From positions 4,340,001-4,404,000 of the forward strand of contig JAQJZZ010000010.1 of assembly GCA_030077755.1 (NCBI GenBank): 64,000 bases of DNA, read 5' to 3'. How positions within the stretch are numbered: position 1 is the stretch's first letter; the number at the start of each line of letters is the position of its first letter. This document shows positions 10,752 to 21,568 of this stretch, in pieces. A model generated the notes under the pieces. It made no database searches. It worked only from the letters and a program-made list of their open reading frames with translations, and was not told the DNA's origin. The stretch comes from Filosporella fistucella. Taxonomy: Eukaryota; Ascomycota; Leotiomycetes; Helotiales. The translations under genes and the position numbers were made by a program.

Positions 10752-13700
10752 TAGTTATTACTAAGTTATTATAGACCGTAACGGGGGCTAAAGGTACCCT
10801 GGAGGCACTCGCTAATACGGGTGCAAATAATTCCTTTATTGACATCCATAAAGCCTAGAGGTTAGGAATGGTGCCTTCGGCCCATTGTGACATCTAGTTT
10901 GGCGTAGTGGGTAAAGGTAGTTTTCGGGTAACCAAAGCCTATAATATAATCATTAAGGCAAGGGACTCCCAAGGAACCACTAAGGAGTTTAAAATGAGGC
11001 TTTACGGGTTCGAAAAGAGTGGATATAAGCTAATCCTAGGGTATGACTGGTTTTGCCTAAAGGGTATAGGGTTATATGATTGGGCTAGCTCTCGCTAGGC
11101 CTATACTAAGGACTAGAATGGTATTGAAATTTTATTTGCAAAGGAGTTCGATACCATTCTGGCTACTAATAATACCCTAGAGCCATAAGCTCTATTTGTT
11201 GCAAAGGCAAACGAATGCGATTATCTTCAAAATCATTAAGGGAAATGCACTTGTCCTGAGAGGTATAGTGTTAATGCCGAAATGGCACCTATACCCTTCC
11301 GAGTATATATCATTAGTGAAAAGAAGAAAGTCCAATTGCCAGAATACTTGGCCGAGTTTAAAGACGTGTTCGACTCAAATAGCGCTGCTATATTTGAACG
11401 AGGTTATGAACATGCCATTGAGACCAACGGGCAGGTCCCTTATAGGCCCCTATATAACCTCTCTAAACCTTAACTTGCGGCCCTCAAAACGTACCTTAAG
11501 GATGCATTAGAAAAAGGATGGATTAGGCCATTTAAAAGCCCCGCAGGTGCCCTAATCCTATTTGTTCTAAAGAAGGATGGGGGAATTAGATTATATATAG
11601 ATTATTAAGGTCTTAATAAGGTTATTATCAAGAACCGGCATCCTTTGCCCTTAATAGATAAAACCCTTGATCGCTTAACTGGTGCGAAGATTTTCATGAA
11701 ACTAGATCTTAAAGATGCATACCATCGAGTAAAGATATGGGAGGAAGACGTTTAGAAGACTGCTTTTAGGACCCGTTATGGTCACTTTGAGTATTAGGTA
11801 ATGCCCTTCGGGCTAACGAATGCACTAGTAACTTTCCAGGCCTATATTAATAGTGCTATGTCGGGAATGCTAGATGATTTTATAGTTATATACTTGGATA
11901 ATATTTTGATTTACTTAAAGGATTCCTTATAGCATCCTAAACACGTCCGCAAGGTTCTCTAGAGACTTAGGAAGCATGCTCTATTTATAAAACTTAGCAA
12001 GTGCGAATTTGGAGTCAAGACTATTGAATTCTTAGGGTTTATTATAGCTATAGATGGTGTTTATCTAGACCCTATAAGGCTTCGGACCGTAGCGGACTAG
12101 CCTGTGCCAGAATCCTATAAAGAAATCCAGATCTTTTTAGGATTTTATAACTTTTATTAGAGGTTTATTCGTGGATACTCTAACCTGGCTATAGGCCTTA
12201 CCAATTCCTTAAAGGGAATGAAGAATAGTGTGAAAATAGAACCTTTCATCTATACTCCTAAAGCTATTACGAGCTTCGGTGCGCTTAAAGAAGCCTTTTA
12301 TGAGGCGCCTTTCCTGCTCCATTTTGACTCCTTTAAGAGGATTAGACTAGAGATAGATGCCTCCGGATTCGCTATAGCTGGCACGCTCTCGCAATAGGTG
12401 AGGGACGGTAGTATAAAGGAATATTAGAAGCCAGTAGCGTTCTTTTCGAGAAAACTAAACTAAGCTAAGCTAAATTACGCCACATATAATAAAGAGATGC
12501 TAGCTATTATTGAAAGCTTTAAGGAGTGGCGATATTACCTTAAAGGTACCATTTATACGATTGAGGTGATTATAGATTATTATAACCTCAAGTATTAGAT
12601 AAACGCAAAGTACTTGGAAGGAAGACAAGCCAGATGGGCAATATACCTATTTACGTATAATTTTGAGATTGTGTACCGGAAAGGTTCCTTAAACCCGGCG
12701 GACGCGCCTAGCAGGCGTCCTGATTATGAGAAGGAGGCTAATGCAAATAAGACCTTCTTAAATCCACAATTATGGTTGCCTACTTTCTAGAATAAGTTGG
12801 CCGGCGGCTTCGCGGCAGTGACCAGGTCTGTGAGACCGATATAGCCAGAGAATAGAGCTATTGAAATGATTAAAGAAAACAAGCTATACTCTATGTAGAT
12901 AGAGTAGAGCAAAGGCACCTGGAAACCCTAGGGGGAGGATAGTGAGGCGTCCTTGGGAACGGCTATAGTAGGCCCCTTAGAGAATCTATCCATGGATTTA
13001 TCTGAGCCTATTAGTGAAGGCAGTCGTACGTACCTTAATACACTGCGCTAGGGAATAGCAGGTTATAAACTGCTTCTCCCACGTTTATGGATAAATGCAG
13101 TAACTCGCTTAGCCATTGCATTGGCACCTCTCTAGACACCTCTTAGGGTGCTTATTAAGCTGGCTTAAACCAATGATGAGAAATGCATTACATATAAATC
13201 TAGGAGAGAATGTAATAACCCGCCTCAAGATTTTAGGACCTGGATAGTTGACGATTAGGGTGCTATTAGGTGGAAAAATAGAATTTATGTATTAAACGAT
13301 TAAGCGTTAAGGCAAGAAGTTATAAAACTTTATTATGACGACCCTTTGGCAAGGCACTACGGTATAGAGAAGACTCTAGAGCTATTCCGTAAACACTACC
13401 ACTAGGAACAAATGGAATCTGATGTGAGAGAATATATTAGAGAGTGTGTTATGTGCTAGAGGAGCAAAGCAAAGAGACATGCTCCTTATGGGTTGCTCTA
13501 GACACCCCTATAACCAATATAACCATGGCAAGAAATTATTATGGATTTTATTATAGGACTTCCGCCTGTGAAAGGCCTAGATGGGAAGATCCTTAATAGC
13601 ATCCTTATAATAGTTTATAGATATTGCAAGATGGCAAAATATATCCCATGTAATAAGGAGATTATAGCTCCCGAAATGGCAAAACTTCTTTAGGAAAGAG

Positions 13701-14731
13701 TATTCTCGGTTTTTGGGTGCCTTAGAGGCATTATTTTGGACCGTGGCAGCGTGTTCACTTTGAATTTCTGGTCTGCATTATGCTTTTACTTATATTGCAG
13801 GCAGAAGCTATCCACTGCATTTTATCCATAAATAAATGGGCAGATAGAAAGATAGAACTAGGTGCTTAAACACTACCTGAGATATTATTATAATATGAGA
13901 AAATTAAATTGGGTGCACCGACTTAGCTTTGCCGAATTTACCTATAATAACTCTATCTACTCGGTTCTTAGTTCTACTCCTTTTAGGGTGTGTTACGGAT
14001 ATGATCCTAAGCTGCCATGGAACCCTGAGGTTAGGGGTATTAAGGGGGAGGTACCAGCTACGCGAGAAAGAGCAAATTTGATGAAGAAAGAGCGAGAGGC
14101 CCTAGAAGGTCTCTGGAAGCATGCTTAGGAAAGCCGTGAAAAGTATTTTAATAAATCACGGCTAGACAAATATTATTCCCTCCATTAGTGGGTAATGCTC
14201 TCTATTAAGAATCTGAGAATGAAGTATAGCAAACTTTAGCCTAAGTATATAGGTCCTTTCCAGGTGGTTGAACTAATAGGAGAATTTGCATATCGTTTAA
14301 AGCTTTTAAGCATTTACGCTAAATTGCATAATATATTCCACGTATCGCTCCTAGAGCCGTATTATGGAAGGGAAGGAGAGGAGCTTGAGCGGTACTAAGA
14401 GGGTGAGCTGCTAGAGCTTGAAGACGAAGAAAATGAGCAGGAATGGGAAGTAGAATCCATTCTAGACCATATAAAAGATGATAGAATGAAAAACATAAGA
14501 TATCTCATAAAATGGAAGGGATGGCCAGAGGACCATAATACCTGGCTCCTAGCATACCCAAATTTGAGGAATGTAAAGGAAATGTTAAATGCGTACCTTA
14601 AAAACCATGGGCTACCTATAAAAGAATGGGATAATAAAGTTGAGCCACCTAAAGCAAATTAGGAAGGAACCTCCTAGCTACCAGGTAAAAAGAAGAAGAG
14701 GAGGGGAAGACCCCGAAAAAGCGGGAAATGA
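10752..14731 (+). pseudogene. pol region: PR-RT-RNaseH-IN-chromodomain (inactivated)
   Basis: Domains run in Ty3/gypsy order. The protease is near 10800 with ALANTGANNSFID, where the active-site DTG reads NTG. Reverse transcriptase is about 11490-12030 ([20 protein letters not shown]), with YLDD reading YLDN. RNase H is about 12330-12650 (LEIDASGFAIAGTLS). The integrase zinc domain and core are about 13310-14130, and a chromodomain is about 14446-14600 (YLIKWKGWPEDHNTW). Reading through two TAG codons after the chromodomain adds a basic tail, KKKRRGRPRKSGK, with an AT-hook-like GRPRK core, ending at 14731. Many TAG/TAA stops interrupt the frame. Both Asp-to-Asn changes are what G-to-A mutation gives, so the copy cannot encode active enzymes. 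Confidence 0.9.
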
Positions 14732-15059
14732 ATTGGGAATAATGGCTAATATAGGTGAAATAAAGCAGGAATAAAGGCACATTTTAGGAACATCATAGAC
14801 ACATTTGGCACTTGGGTAGGAAAGCATTTCATTTTATTAAGGGCAAAAATAAGAATAGCCTAGGGTATCTTAAAGTAAAGATAAAGCTACCCAAACGCTA
14901 CCCAGAAACCACTCAAATCTGAGAAAATATCGCGAGGATGCCTTTAGGGATATCTTTATTAATATTAGGAGGGGAAAGCTTATTATGAATATTGTGCTAT
15001 AAGGCAGTTAATAGGAGCATCTTAGGCCAAGGGAAGGGTTATACCTGATATTTATAAGC

Positions 15060-15738
15060 CAAACGGAAGCGCTTGACCTCTTAGACCAATTCTCGAAGAA
15101 TAGCGATCTTTTTAGCGTTAGGACCACTGGCACCAGGAACCTCACGAGTAGAGGTCAGTCGTTAAAGCTCGACACGAAATTCCATGTGCTTCTTATATAG
15201 GCGCAAGTAAGACTATAGGGTATTAGCAAGCACTAGTAAGCAAGGGAAGGGAAACTCACAACGGGAAATCCATTAGAAGTGAGAATGTCCTTAGCATTTA
15301 TATCACCCCTCTTTAGAACATTGGAGCTATCCTTCATTCCCTAGCTAGCCAACCAGATCGCGAGAGAACCCTCATCGGCACTAATGAGCTCCTTGCTAGC
15401 ATTTAAGGCAAGAAACGCGTTAAAGTCATTGGCATAGTCCTCGATTTCGCGGCAGATCTGGTGTAGCTTAATAGGAATCTAATCCTGTTAGTATTATTAT
15501 AATAGCTTAAAAGGAGACTTACCTTCTCGTAAACACTACTCATTTTGGTGCATCGAGTGCACATAGACTTTTCTACTCGAATGATATAAGTGCAGGTGGG
15601 ATTAATTAAAATATGCTTTAAGCATCTTTGATAGCGAAAGATAGTGGGCCAAGTATTAATCTCATTACCGCGCTTGCGCTTGTGAGGCCTGCCAATAGTG
15701 ACGTTACGGCCGCTACGACCTGGTATAGGAGGACCCAT
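15060..15738 (-). pseudogene. Antisense ORF between pol and the 3' LTR
   Basis: A minus-strand frame opens with MGPPIPGRSGRNVTIG at 15738 and stays open for 111 codons. It continues recognisably, with stops and at least one frame change, to about 15060, where MEFRVEL and GASGPNAKKIAIL can be read. It contains the stretch KRGNEINTWPTIFRYQRC and a CTRC pair that could be part of a zinc-binding motif. Similar antisense ORFs occur in fungal gypsy elements as far as I recall, with unknown function. The older copy carries the same region (about 16690-16930) in mutated form. It belongs to the element rather than the host. Confidence 0.55.
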
Positions 15739-16441
15739 GATAAAGCTAAAGAAGATTAAAGATTAAGAAGTAGAAGAAGGAAGAAGCACACGCTATTATA
15801 TAAAGATTATTGTGAGCTTAAAGAAAAGAAGTGAAAGTTGGAAGGGAGCCACTATTTATATAGATAAGCTTAGCCTAATCCCAACTTCTGGATTACCACC
15901 TAAATGGTTCCTACCCTAAGCTATTTTGGGGTAGTAAATAGCTTTAACTATTCCAAAGTTTTATATAGCCAATTAAACGCGTTTGCCATTACGTAGTGAT
16001 TTAGTTTTCCAGATCACTTAGCCTTATGCGCAAGTTCGGGCCCTTTAGCCAATTAGAACCTCAGGTTTATAGGTATAGGAAAGCAAGATCACAGGAACCA
16101 GGCGAGTTTATTTGTTCTTCGATGTAAACTCGGACCAAATGTGAAGCTATTCCCATGTGCCAAGCCACGCGGCTAAAGCAAATAAAAGTTGCGGAACGGC
16201 ATGATACCCGGGGAGCGTAGGAGCCAATTAGGGCCCTGCTAGAGCTACCTCCCCATGCAGGAGTCATAACTTATAAGATTAATTGCACCTTAGTGGGCTA
16301 AAATATGATTTTATAATGGCACTCTTATATCGTACTTAATTAGACCGAACTCCTATAAGGAGACGTAGGTAATGCGGTGGCTTTTAGTCACCGTTATAGG
16401 AGTTAATGAGGCCTGGGAACTAATGCTAGGATAGCATTATT

Positions 16442-16453
16442 AAAAGGGGGGAA
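16442..16453 (+). other. Polypurine tract
   Basis: An AAAAGGGGGGAA purine run ends three bases before the 3' LTR. This is the expected plus-strand primer site for reverse transcription. Confidence 0.8.
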
Positions 16454-16456
16454 TCT

Positions 16457-16647
16457 TGTCAGGTATATAATTGGAATTATAATTTCACATGACCTCGATT
16501 ATTCGGTTATATTCGGCAGTTTATAGGAACCCCTTAGGCATCCCTTAAATAGTCCAACTCTAGCATTCCAAAAGGCCAGAGTTTAGTCTTATACTAGAAT
16601 ATAACTTATTTTACTCGTTGAATTGCCTCCCATTTATACGTCTCACA
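16457..16647 (+). repeat. 3' LTR of the chromovirus
   Basis: 191 bp, TGTCAGG to TCTCACA, the partner of the LTR at 8759-8949. It is followed directly by ATTAA. Confidence 0.95.
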
Positions 16648-16652
16648 ATTAA
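16648..16652. repeat. Target site duplication ATTAA (right)
   Basis: Matches 8754-8758. Confidence 0.85.
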
Positions 16653-17638
16653 TAGGAATCTAAATCTATTAATATTATTATAATAGCCTAAAAGGAAATT
16701 TACCTTTTTATAAATATTATTTATTTTAATATAATAAGTATATATAAACTTTTTTACTTAAGTAATATAAATATAAAAAGGATTAATTAAAGTATGCTTT
16801 AAGCATTTTTAATAATAAAAGATAATAAGTTAAATATTAATCTTATTATTGCGCTTACGCTTATAAAGCCTGCTAATAATAATATTACGGCCGCTATAAC
16901 CTAATATAAGAGAACCTATAATAAAGCTAAAAAAGAATAAAGATTAAGGAATAAAAAAAGAAAAAAATATATGCTATTATATAAAGGTTATTATAAGCTT
17001 AAAGAAAAGAAGTTAAAAGTTAAAAAAGAGCTATTATTTATATAAATAAGCTTAGCTTAATTATAACTTTTAAATTATTATTTAAATAATTCTTGCCCTA
17101 AGCTATTTTAAGGTAATAAATAGCTTTAATTATTTCAAAGTTTTATATAGCTAATTAAACGCGTTTATTATTATATAATAATTTAGTTTTCTAAATTACT
17201 TAGCCTTATACGCAAATTTAGGCCCTTTAGCTAATTAAAACCTTAGGTTTATAGGTATAAGAAAGTAAGATTATAAGAATTAGGCTAATTTATTTATTCT
17301 TTAATATAAATTTAAATCAAATATAAAGCTATTCCTATGTGCTAAGCCACGTAGTTAAAGCAAATAAAGGTTATAAAATAGCATAATATATAAGGAGCAT
17401 AAGAGCTAATTAGGGCTTTATTAAAGCTACCTCCTTATATAGGAATTATAACTTATAAGATCCATTATACCTTAATAAGCGGAAATATAATTTTATAATA
17501 ATATTCTTATATTATACTTAATTAAACTAAATTCCTATAAGGAAATATAGGTAATATAATAGCTTTTAGTCACTATTATAAGAATTAATAAGGCTTAGGA
17601 ATTAATACTAAAATAATATTATTAAAAGGGGAGAATCT

Positions 17639-17829
17639 TATTAAGTATATAATTGAAATTATAATTTTATATAACCTTAATTATTTAGTTATATTTGGCA
17701 ATTTATAAAAACCCCTTAAGTACTCCTTAAATAATTTAATTCTAGCATTTTAAAAGGCTAGAGTTTAGTTTTATATTAGAATATAACTTGTTTTACTTAT
17801 TAAATTGCCTCTCATTTATATGTCTTATA
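17639..17829 (+). repeat. 3' LTR of the older gypsy copy (RIP-degraded)
   Basis: It aligns without gaps over 191 positions to the younger LTRs. The terminal TG reads TA and the final CACA reads TATA. The matching purine run (AAAAGGGGAGAA) precedes it. Confidence 0.85.
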
Positions 17830-18253
17830 ATTATTTTAATAATATTATAAAAAGCTAAAGCTTAAGGAATATATATATGCAAATATAATATAATAAATTA
17901 ATAATATTAAGAATTAAGCTAATATTATAATTAAGGAAAAAGCTTATTTTTTTAAAATATAAAAGAATATTTTAAAAGAATAAATAATATTATATTAATT
18001 TTAAAAAAGTATTTCTTATTAATATAAGTATATTTTATTTATAAATTTAAAAGCTATTAAAAGAAATCTTAATAATAAGATTATTATATTATAAAAAAAA
18101 TTATATTTAATAAATATAATAGCTTTTTAATAAGTATTAAATATTTAAAAAGACTTTTATAAAGTATATATAATAAAAAATATTTAATTTTAAGAATAAT
18201 TTTTAAATAAAAATAATAAAAATAAAAAAGCATATTATTATTATATAATTAAA
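17830..18253. other. Extremely AT-rich DNA, no gene
   Basis: Almost pure A/T sequence with no readable frame. It ends abruptly near 18254, where ordinary composition begins. Confidence 0.6.
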
Positions 18254-19119
18254 ATGAGTAAACGACTAGACGGCAAGCCTGCATTAGGAAGCCGTGACCT
18301 CCGCATCGGGCAAGGCGCGTATACGGGCCGGCAGATTCCACGAACTGCAGGGCTCCTGCTGGATGGTTTCCCTACGGGAAAAGCAGAGCGTCAAGTCCAC
18401 ACGACATATAATGGCAGATTTGACGGACGATGATCCTGCGACGTCTCCTTTTGCTGAATAGGGAAGACGGTTGGTTTAGTTTCTAGAGGATTGAGAGATC
18501 ACAGCACTGTTTCTCGACGTCGGAGAGACCGAGTATGACCGACTGGGCTGGCTGCTGCTACGAATCCCCTGCAGGCAAATGCTGCCTTGAACATAAACTG
18601 GGCTCTTTGGCAGAATTGAGTTGGATTAGAAACTTGGAGTGGGACTTCGAGAGGAGAGTTTTCATACACGGTATTATTAAAGCCATGGGAGTTGGGTACG
18701 GCAAACTGTGACAGGCGAGAGTACTTCCCATAGAAAGCTTCTCTTGAATATACTTTTTCAGACCAGCCATTAATCTGCGATGATTAGTTAGTCATACGAG
18801 TAGAAGTACCACATTAAGGGACAAACTAGTAAAGATAGCTGGGCATGTTCTGTTGAATCACGTCACAAAATCCAGTGGGCCAGGCTTAAATCGAAGCTTA
18901 CCATGTTAGGTAAAGTTGAATGCTAGCGCACTAATCTCGATCTGGGGCTCACTTATTCCGCTTGACGTATCTACCCGTGCTACTACCCACCTGACCGGAA
19001 ACCAAAAATAATTATTGCCATCACTTTCCAGATCCTCAAGCACGAAACAACAAATCAATTCCTCACCTGTACGCTCTCTAAGTCTCGACAAGTCGACCCC
19101 TACCGAACAACTACGAAAC
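18254..19119. other. Island start: decayed or unassigned coding traces
   Basis: Base composition rises sharply at about 18254. On the plus strand an ATG at 18412 opens a short peptide (MADLTDDDPATSPFAE) that stops, and further along LGWLLLRIPC can be read in another stretch. On the minus strand a 70-codon ORF occupies 18558-18770. Neither gives a recognisable family, and the broken frames suggest a gene relic. Confidence 0.3.
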
Positions 19120-19290
19120 ATGCGCGCTTTTACATCATGGTGGCGCTCCCTAACGCCGATGGGCAGGATTTCATACGCAACGAACGTCCCACTAGGTATC
19201 GCGGGGGCTTTATTCTTGAAAGAGTATCTGATATACAGCTTGCAAAAGAAAGAAAATGCACGAGTTACGGTGTCTTCTGGCTCGGATTAA
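19120..19290 (+). CDS. Possible small single-pass membrane protein (56 aa)
   Basis: An ATG at 19120 opens a 56-residue ORF starting MRAFTSWWRSLTPMGRISYA. A hydrophobic segment around residues 23-40 (VPLGIAGALFLKEYLIYSL) could span a membrane, and a short charged tail follows. The leader upstream is A/C-rich and ATG-poor like a fungal 5' UTR. I do not recognise the family and assign no function. It lies in the island between two AT-rich blocks, so it may be a host gene, cargo of an old element, or chance. The overlapping antisense frame at 18906-19121 looks like a shadow. Confidence 0.4.
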   Translation: MRAFTSWWRSLTPMGRISYATNVPLGIAGALFLKEYLIYSLQKKENARVTVSSGSD

Positions 19291-19791
19291 TTGTTGATGG
19301 TTGTGTTTATGCACGTCCTGGAGAGGGCATAGTATTCTGCACCGTTATTTATTGGGAGGGGAGGTTTTGAGAGCCACCAATTTTTTTACCAGCACATTGT
19401 GGTCACAATCAGTGCCGTAGGAGAAAAGGATACAAATGTGAAAAGCAAGGATTTCTACATGCTCGACACTAGGGTGTCGTATTGTGGTATTTATTGGACA
19501 TGTCGCCTTCCATAATGAACGGCATTCCACAGTAGTTGCACCGCAATCTTGCATAATTTCCTCATTTCTCGTGACGACCCCTAACTCCCTAAATTGAACT
19601 CAATCGGACTATATGGCAATATTCCCTGTTACATACCACTGCTATCCAGCTCAAGGATCCTTCATATCGTCCTCGTCCTCCCAGAGTCTGCCAACAATGT
19701 TCCCGTAATCCAAGTATCACTTCCATCTTTTCTCGCACTAGTCTTTGCCACCCATCCCCGGTGGAATCAACTATCGTCATTTTCAGGTTTC

Positions 19792-20208
19792 CTACTCCTT
19801 CAGAATTTTGTTGCTTTCCAGTACCGGTATGTCCTGGCAATTAGTGTTGCCATGTATCATTCCCAATGAACGTTGCGTTGTTTTTCGTCTCCAATAGGGA
19901 GGCTGTGTCTGTCGTCTCCAATGGGGAGGTTGTGTCTTTCGTCTCCAATGGGGAGGCTGTGTCTTTCGTCTCCAATGGGGAGGTTGAGTCTTTCCATTCT
20001 CAATTCTTAATGCAAGGCGTGTAGAGATGAGCTCCCAATAAGATTCCAAGCCGAATGACTGAGCATAACTCTCCTTCGAATGATGCTGGTTTCGATTCGT
20101 ATCCAGGTGGTAGAGTTGAGATTTAGTGGTGTAAAGTCTTTTTCCGGCACTCGGAAACATCTGGGGAGGTTGTGCCTTTCGGCTTGAGGGTCTTATAAGC
20201 AGCGCCAT
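19792..20208 (-). CDS. Unassigned repeat-containing ORF (138 aa), doubtful
   Basis: ATG-started minus-strand ORF whose middle is four to five copies of a nine-residue QPPHWRR-type repeat, encoded by the minisatellite. The flanks have no family resemblance that I can see. Repeat length divisible by three can keep a frame open by chance, so this may not be a gene. It is on the same strand as the recombinase relic to its right. Confidence 0.2.
   Translation of the reverse strand: MALLIRPSSRKAQPPQMFPSAGKRLYTTKSQLYHLDTNRNQHHSKESYAQSFGLESYWELISTRLALRIENGKTQPPHWRRKTQPPHWRRKTQPPHWRRQTQPPYWRRKTTQRSLGMIHGNTNCQDIPVLESNKILKE
19885..19992. repeat. 27-bp minisatellite, about 4 copies
   Basis: Unit tcgtctccaatggggaggctgtgtctt, repeated about four times with single-base variants (agg/ggg, gct/gtt). 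The unit is a multiple of three. On the minus strand it reads as a nine-residue repeat (KTQPPHWRR) inside an ORF spanning 19792-20208. A lone related fragment, ctggggaggttgtg, lies near 20160. Confidence 0.85.
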
Positions 20209-20304
20209 CGGGCCGCCTACAAGTTTGCAAAGTCAGATACCTTTTGAATAGAGAGCGTGCTTTTGAAACTACTGAAAACTTACCGCCATGCTGGGGGTTG
20301 CTCT

Positions 20305-20565
20305 TTAGTTCTTTCGCGCCTTCCAATCCGCCCATCGAGCCGCCGGGCCTGTCGCCTTAGAGGGATGATCCGATTCCACGGAAGATTTCTCAGCAGAGGT
20401 TCTTTGAGGCTGCTCTCGGGATTTCTGGTACACAGAAATCCCGTAGCAAGCCACGAACATGTCAATCATCTTGGGGGGTACGTTGAGAACCAGATTGTTT
20501 CTGTCCATAGGTGTCAGGGCACACCAGCTGGCGAGGGTTCCAGAAAGGAAGTTGCGAAAGAACAT
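20305..20565 (-). CDS. Unassigned ORF (86 aa), possibly one exon of a gene
   Basis: ATG-started ORF beginning MFFRNFLSGTLASWCALTPM, with a compact hydrophobic/aromatic N-terminal half (VPPKMIDMFVACYG) and a basic tail. The frame stays open upstream of the ATG for about 23 codons to a possible intron acceptor (ctactag, about 20637), so the ORF could be an internal exon. I do not recognise the protein. It lies in the island left of the DUF3435 relic and on the same strand. Confidence 0.3.
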   Translation of the reverse strand: MFFRNFLSGTLASWCALTPMDRNNLVLNVPPKMIDMFVACYGISVYQKSREQPQRTSAEKSSVESDHPSKATGPAARWADWKARKN

Positions 20566-20879
20566 CTTTGCGATGTGGTCTCCGTTGCAATAAATAATCT
20601 TGGGATAAGAATAAACGCTGTTGATATTTATTGCCTAGTAGTCGCGAGAGGAAGAGAAAAGAAGAGTCCGAGAGAAAGGATGCTCATATACTCCTAAGCC
20701 ATATTCATCGCTCTTGCCTTACGATCTTCGATAATCCAGCTATCTCATGCCTCACACGCCTCATGCCTACCGATTTCCCCAATTCCAGGATTCGCATTTT
20801 CCGCGCCCAAGACCTTCATTAAGACTTGATTAGATCAAAACAAACCGTTATTAACTATAGTTCTTACCTGGTTTTCCTA

Positions 20880-21568
20880 GGAACTAATGAAGGACGAGAT
20901 TATTAGCCTCTGCTTTACCATAATAGGATATAATCAAAGGATATAGAAAAAATGCAATTCACCCAATGCATCTAACGATTGAGCTTCAGCTCAATCTGCG
21001 AACACATCGCCCTCTAATATACATTTTGAAAGACCTTCCAGTATGTGCCGGAATTGTCGGACGAATCAACCCTTTGAAGCCTTCTCCTACCTTGCCCTCG
21101 ATTTTGATTCACCACCTAATTGAAGGGCCTTGAGAGTACGGGAAGAGATAGTTTACATCGATTGCTTCAGGTCCTTATGTGTGTATTAGGAGTACCTGTA
21201 CGCAAATAAGCTCAATGATCCGACTGTAAGAGGCAGTAACTAAAGAGAAAAGAAGCTTATTAATACCATCGTTCCTCAATCCTGTCGAGGAGGATACTGT
21301 TGTCCTCGATTAGTATTCATCTTCATCATCCGGCTCGTCGAGGTCCTCTTCTTAATTGAGATAGTATTCCAGCGGACGGTCCTTATCCTTTTTAGCAGTC
21401 TACAATGTGTTTGCCTTGTCCCCTCATTTAGCATCGGTATCGACATACGTCGGATTCGTATTGGATTCGGTCTCACCTAACTCATTTTCTACATCGAAGC
21501 AGCTGCCGTAGTCTGGCATATCGCTATCGTCGGATGAAGAGCTTGGTTTTGTTTGACGACGCCGCATA
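20880..21568 (-). pseudogene. DUF3435 (Starship-captain-like) tyrosine recombinase relic
   Basis: From an ATG at 21568 the minus strand reads MRRRQTKPSSSSDDSD and then RPLEYYLN and EEDLDEPDDEDEY, interrupted by TGA, TAG and TAA where CGA/CAG/CAA are expected. A frameshift follows. The neighbouring frame continues with LLDRIEERWY and, further on, NQNRGQGRRRL and GTYWKVFQNVY. These segments are characteristic of the N-terminal part of DUF3435 proteins, the tyrosine recombinase superfamily that includes the captains of Starship giant transposons. The catalytic C-terminal half is not found, so this is a truncated, RIP-damaged fossil. DUF3435 relics are common in ascomycetes and do not by themselves prove a Starship. 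Confidence 0.75.

Larger units (their letters stand above)
8759..16647 (+). mobile_element. Full-length Ty3/gypsy chromovirus, RIP-mutated
   Basis: A 7889-bp LTR retrotransposon with 191-bp LTRs beginning TG and ending CA and a 5-bp ATTAA target duplication. It has a gag region with a zinc-knuckle-like motif, then protease, reverse transcriptase, RNase H, integrase and a chromodomain in the Ty3/gypsy order, and a polypurine tract just before the 3' LTR. About 1.7 kb between pol and the 3' LTR carries an antisense reading frame. Stops of TAA/TAG type run through gag and pol, and key catalytic residues are altered, so it is not autonomous. It is much less decayed than the copy it sits in, so it was inserted later and has been through RIP itself. 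Confidence 0.95.
16648..17829 (+). mobile_element. Right remnant of the older gypsy copy
   Basis: This continues the older element after the insertion point. The bases after the duplication (taggaatct) match 15473 onward in the younger copy, and the alignment then runs to a terminal LTR. It is heavily transition-mutated, with no open reading frame left. Confidence 0.85.

Noticed and set aside
18906..19121. Minus-strand ORF of 71 codons
   Set aside because: Mostly antisense to the leader of the small ORF at 19120, without motifs.
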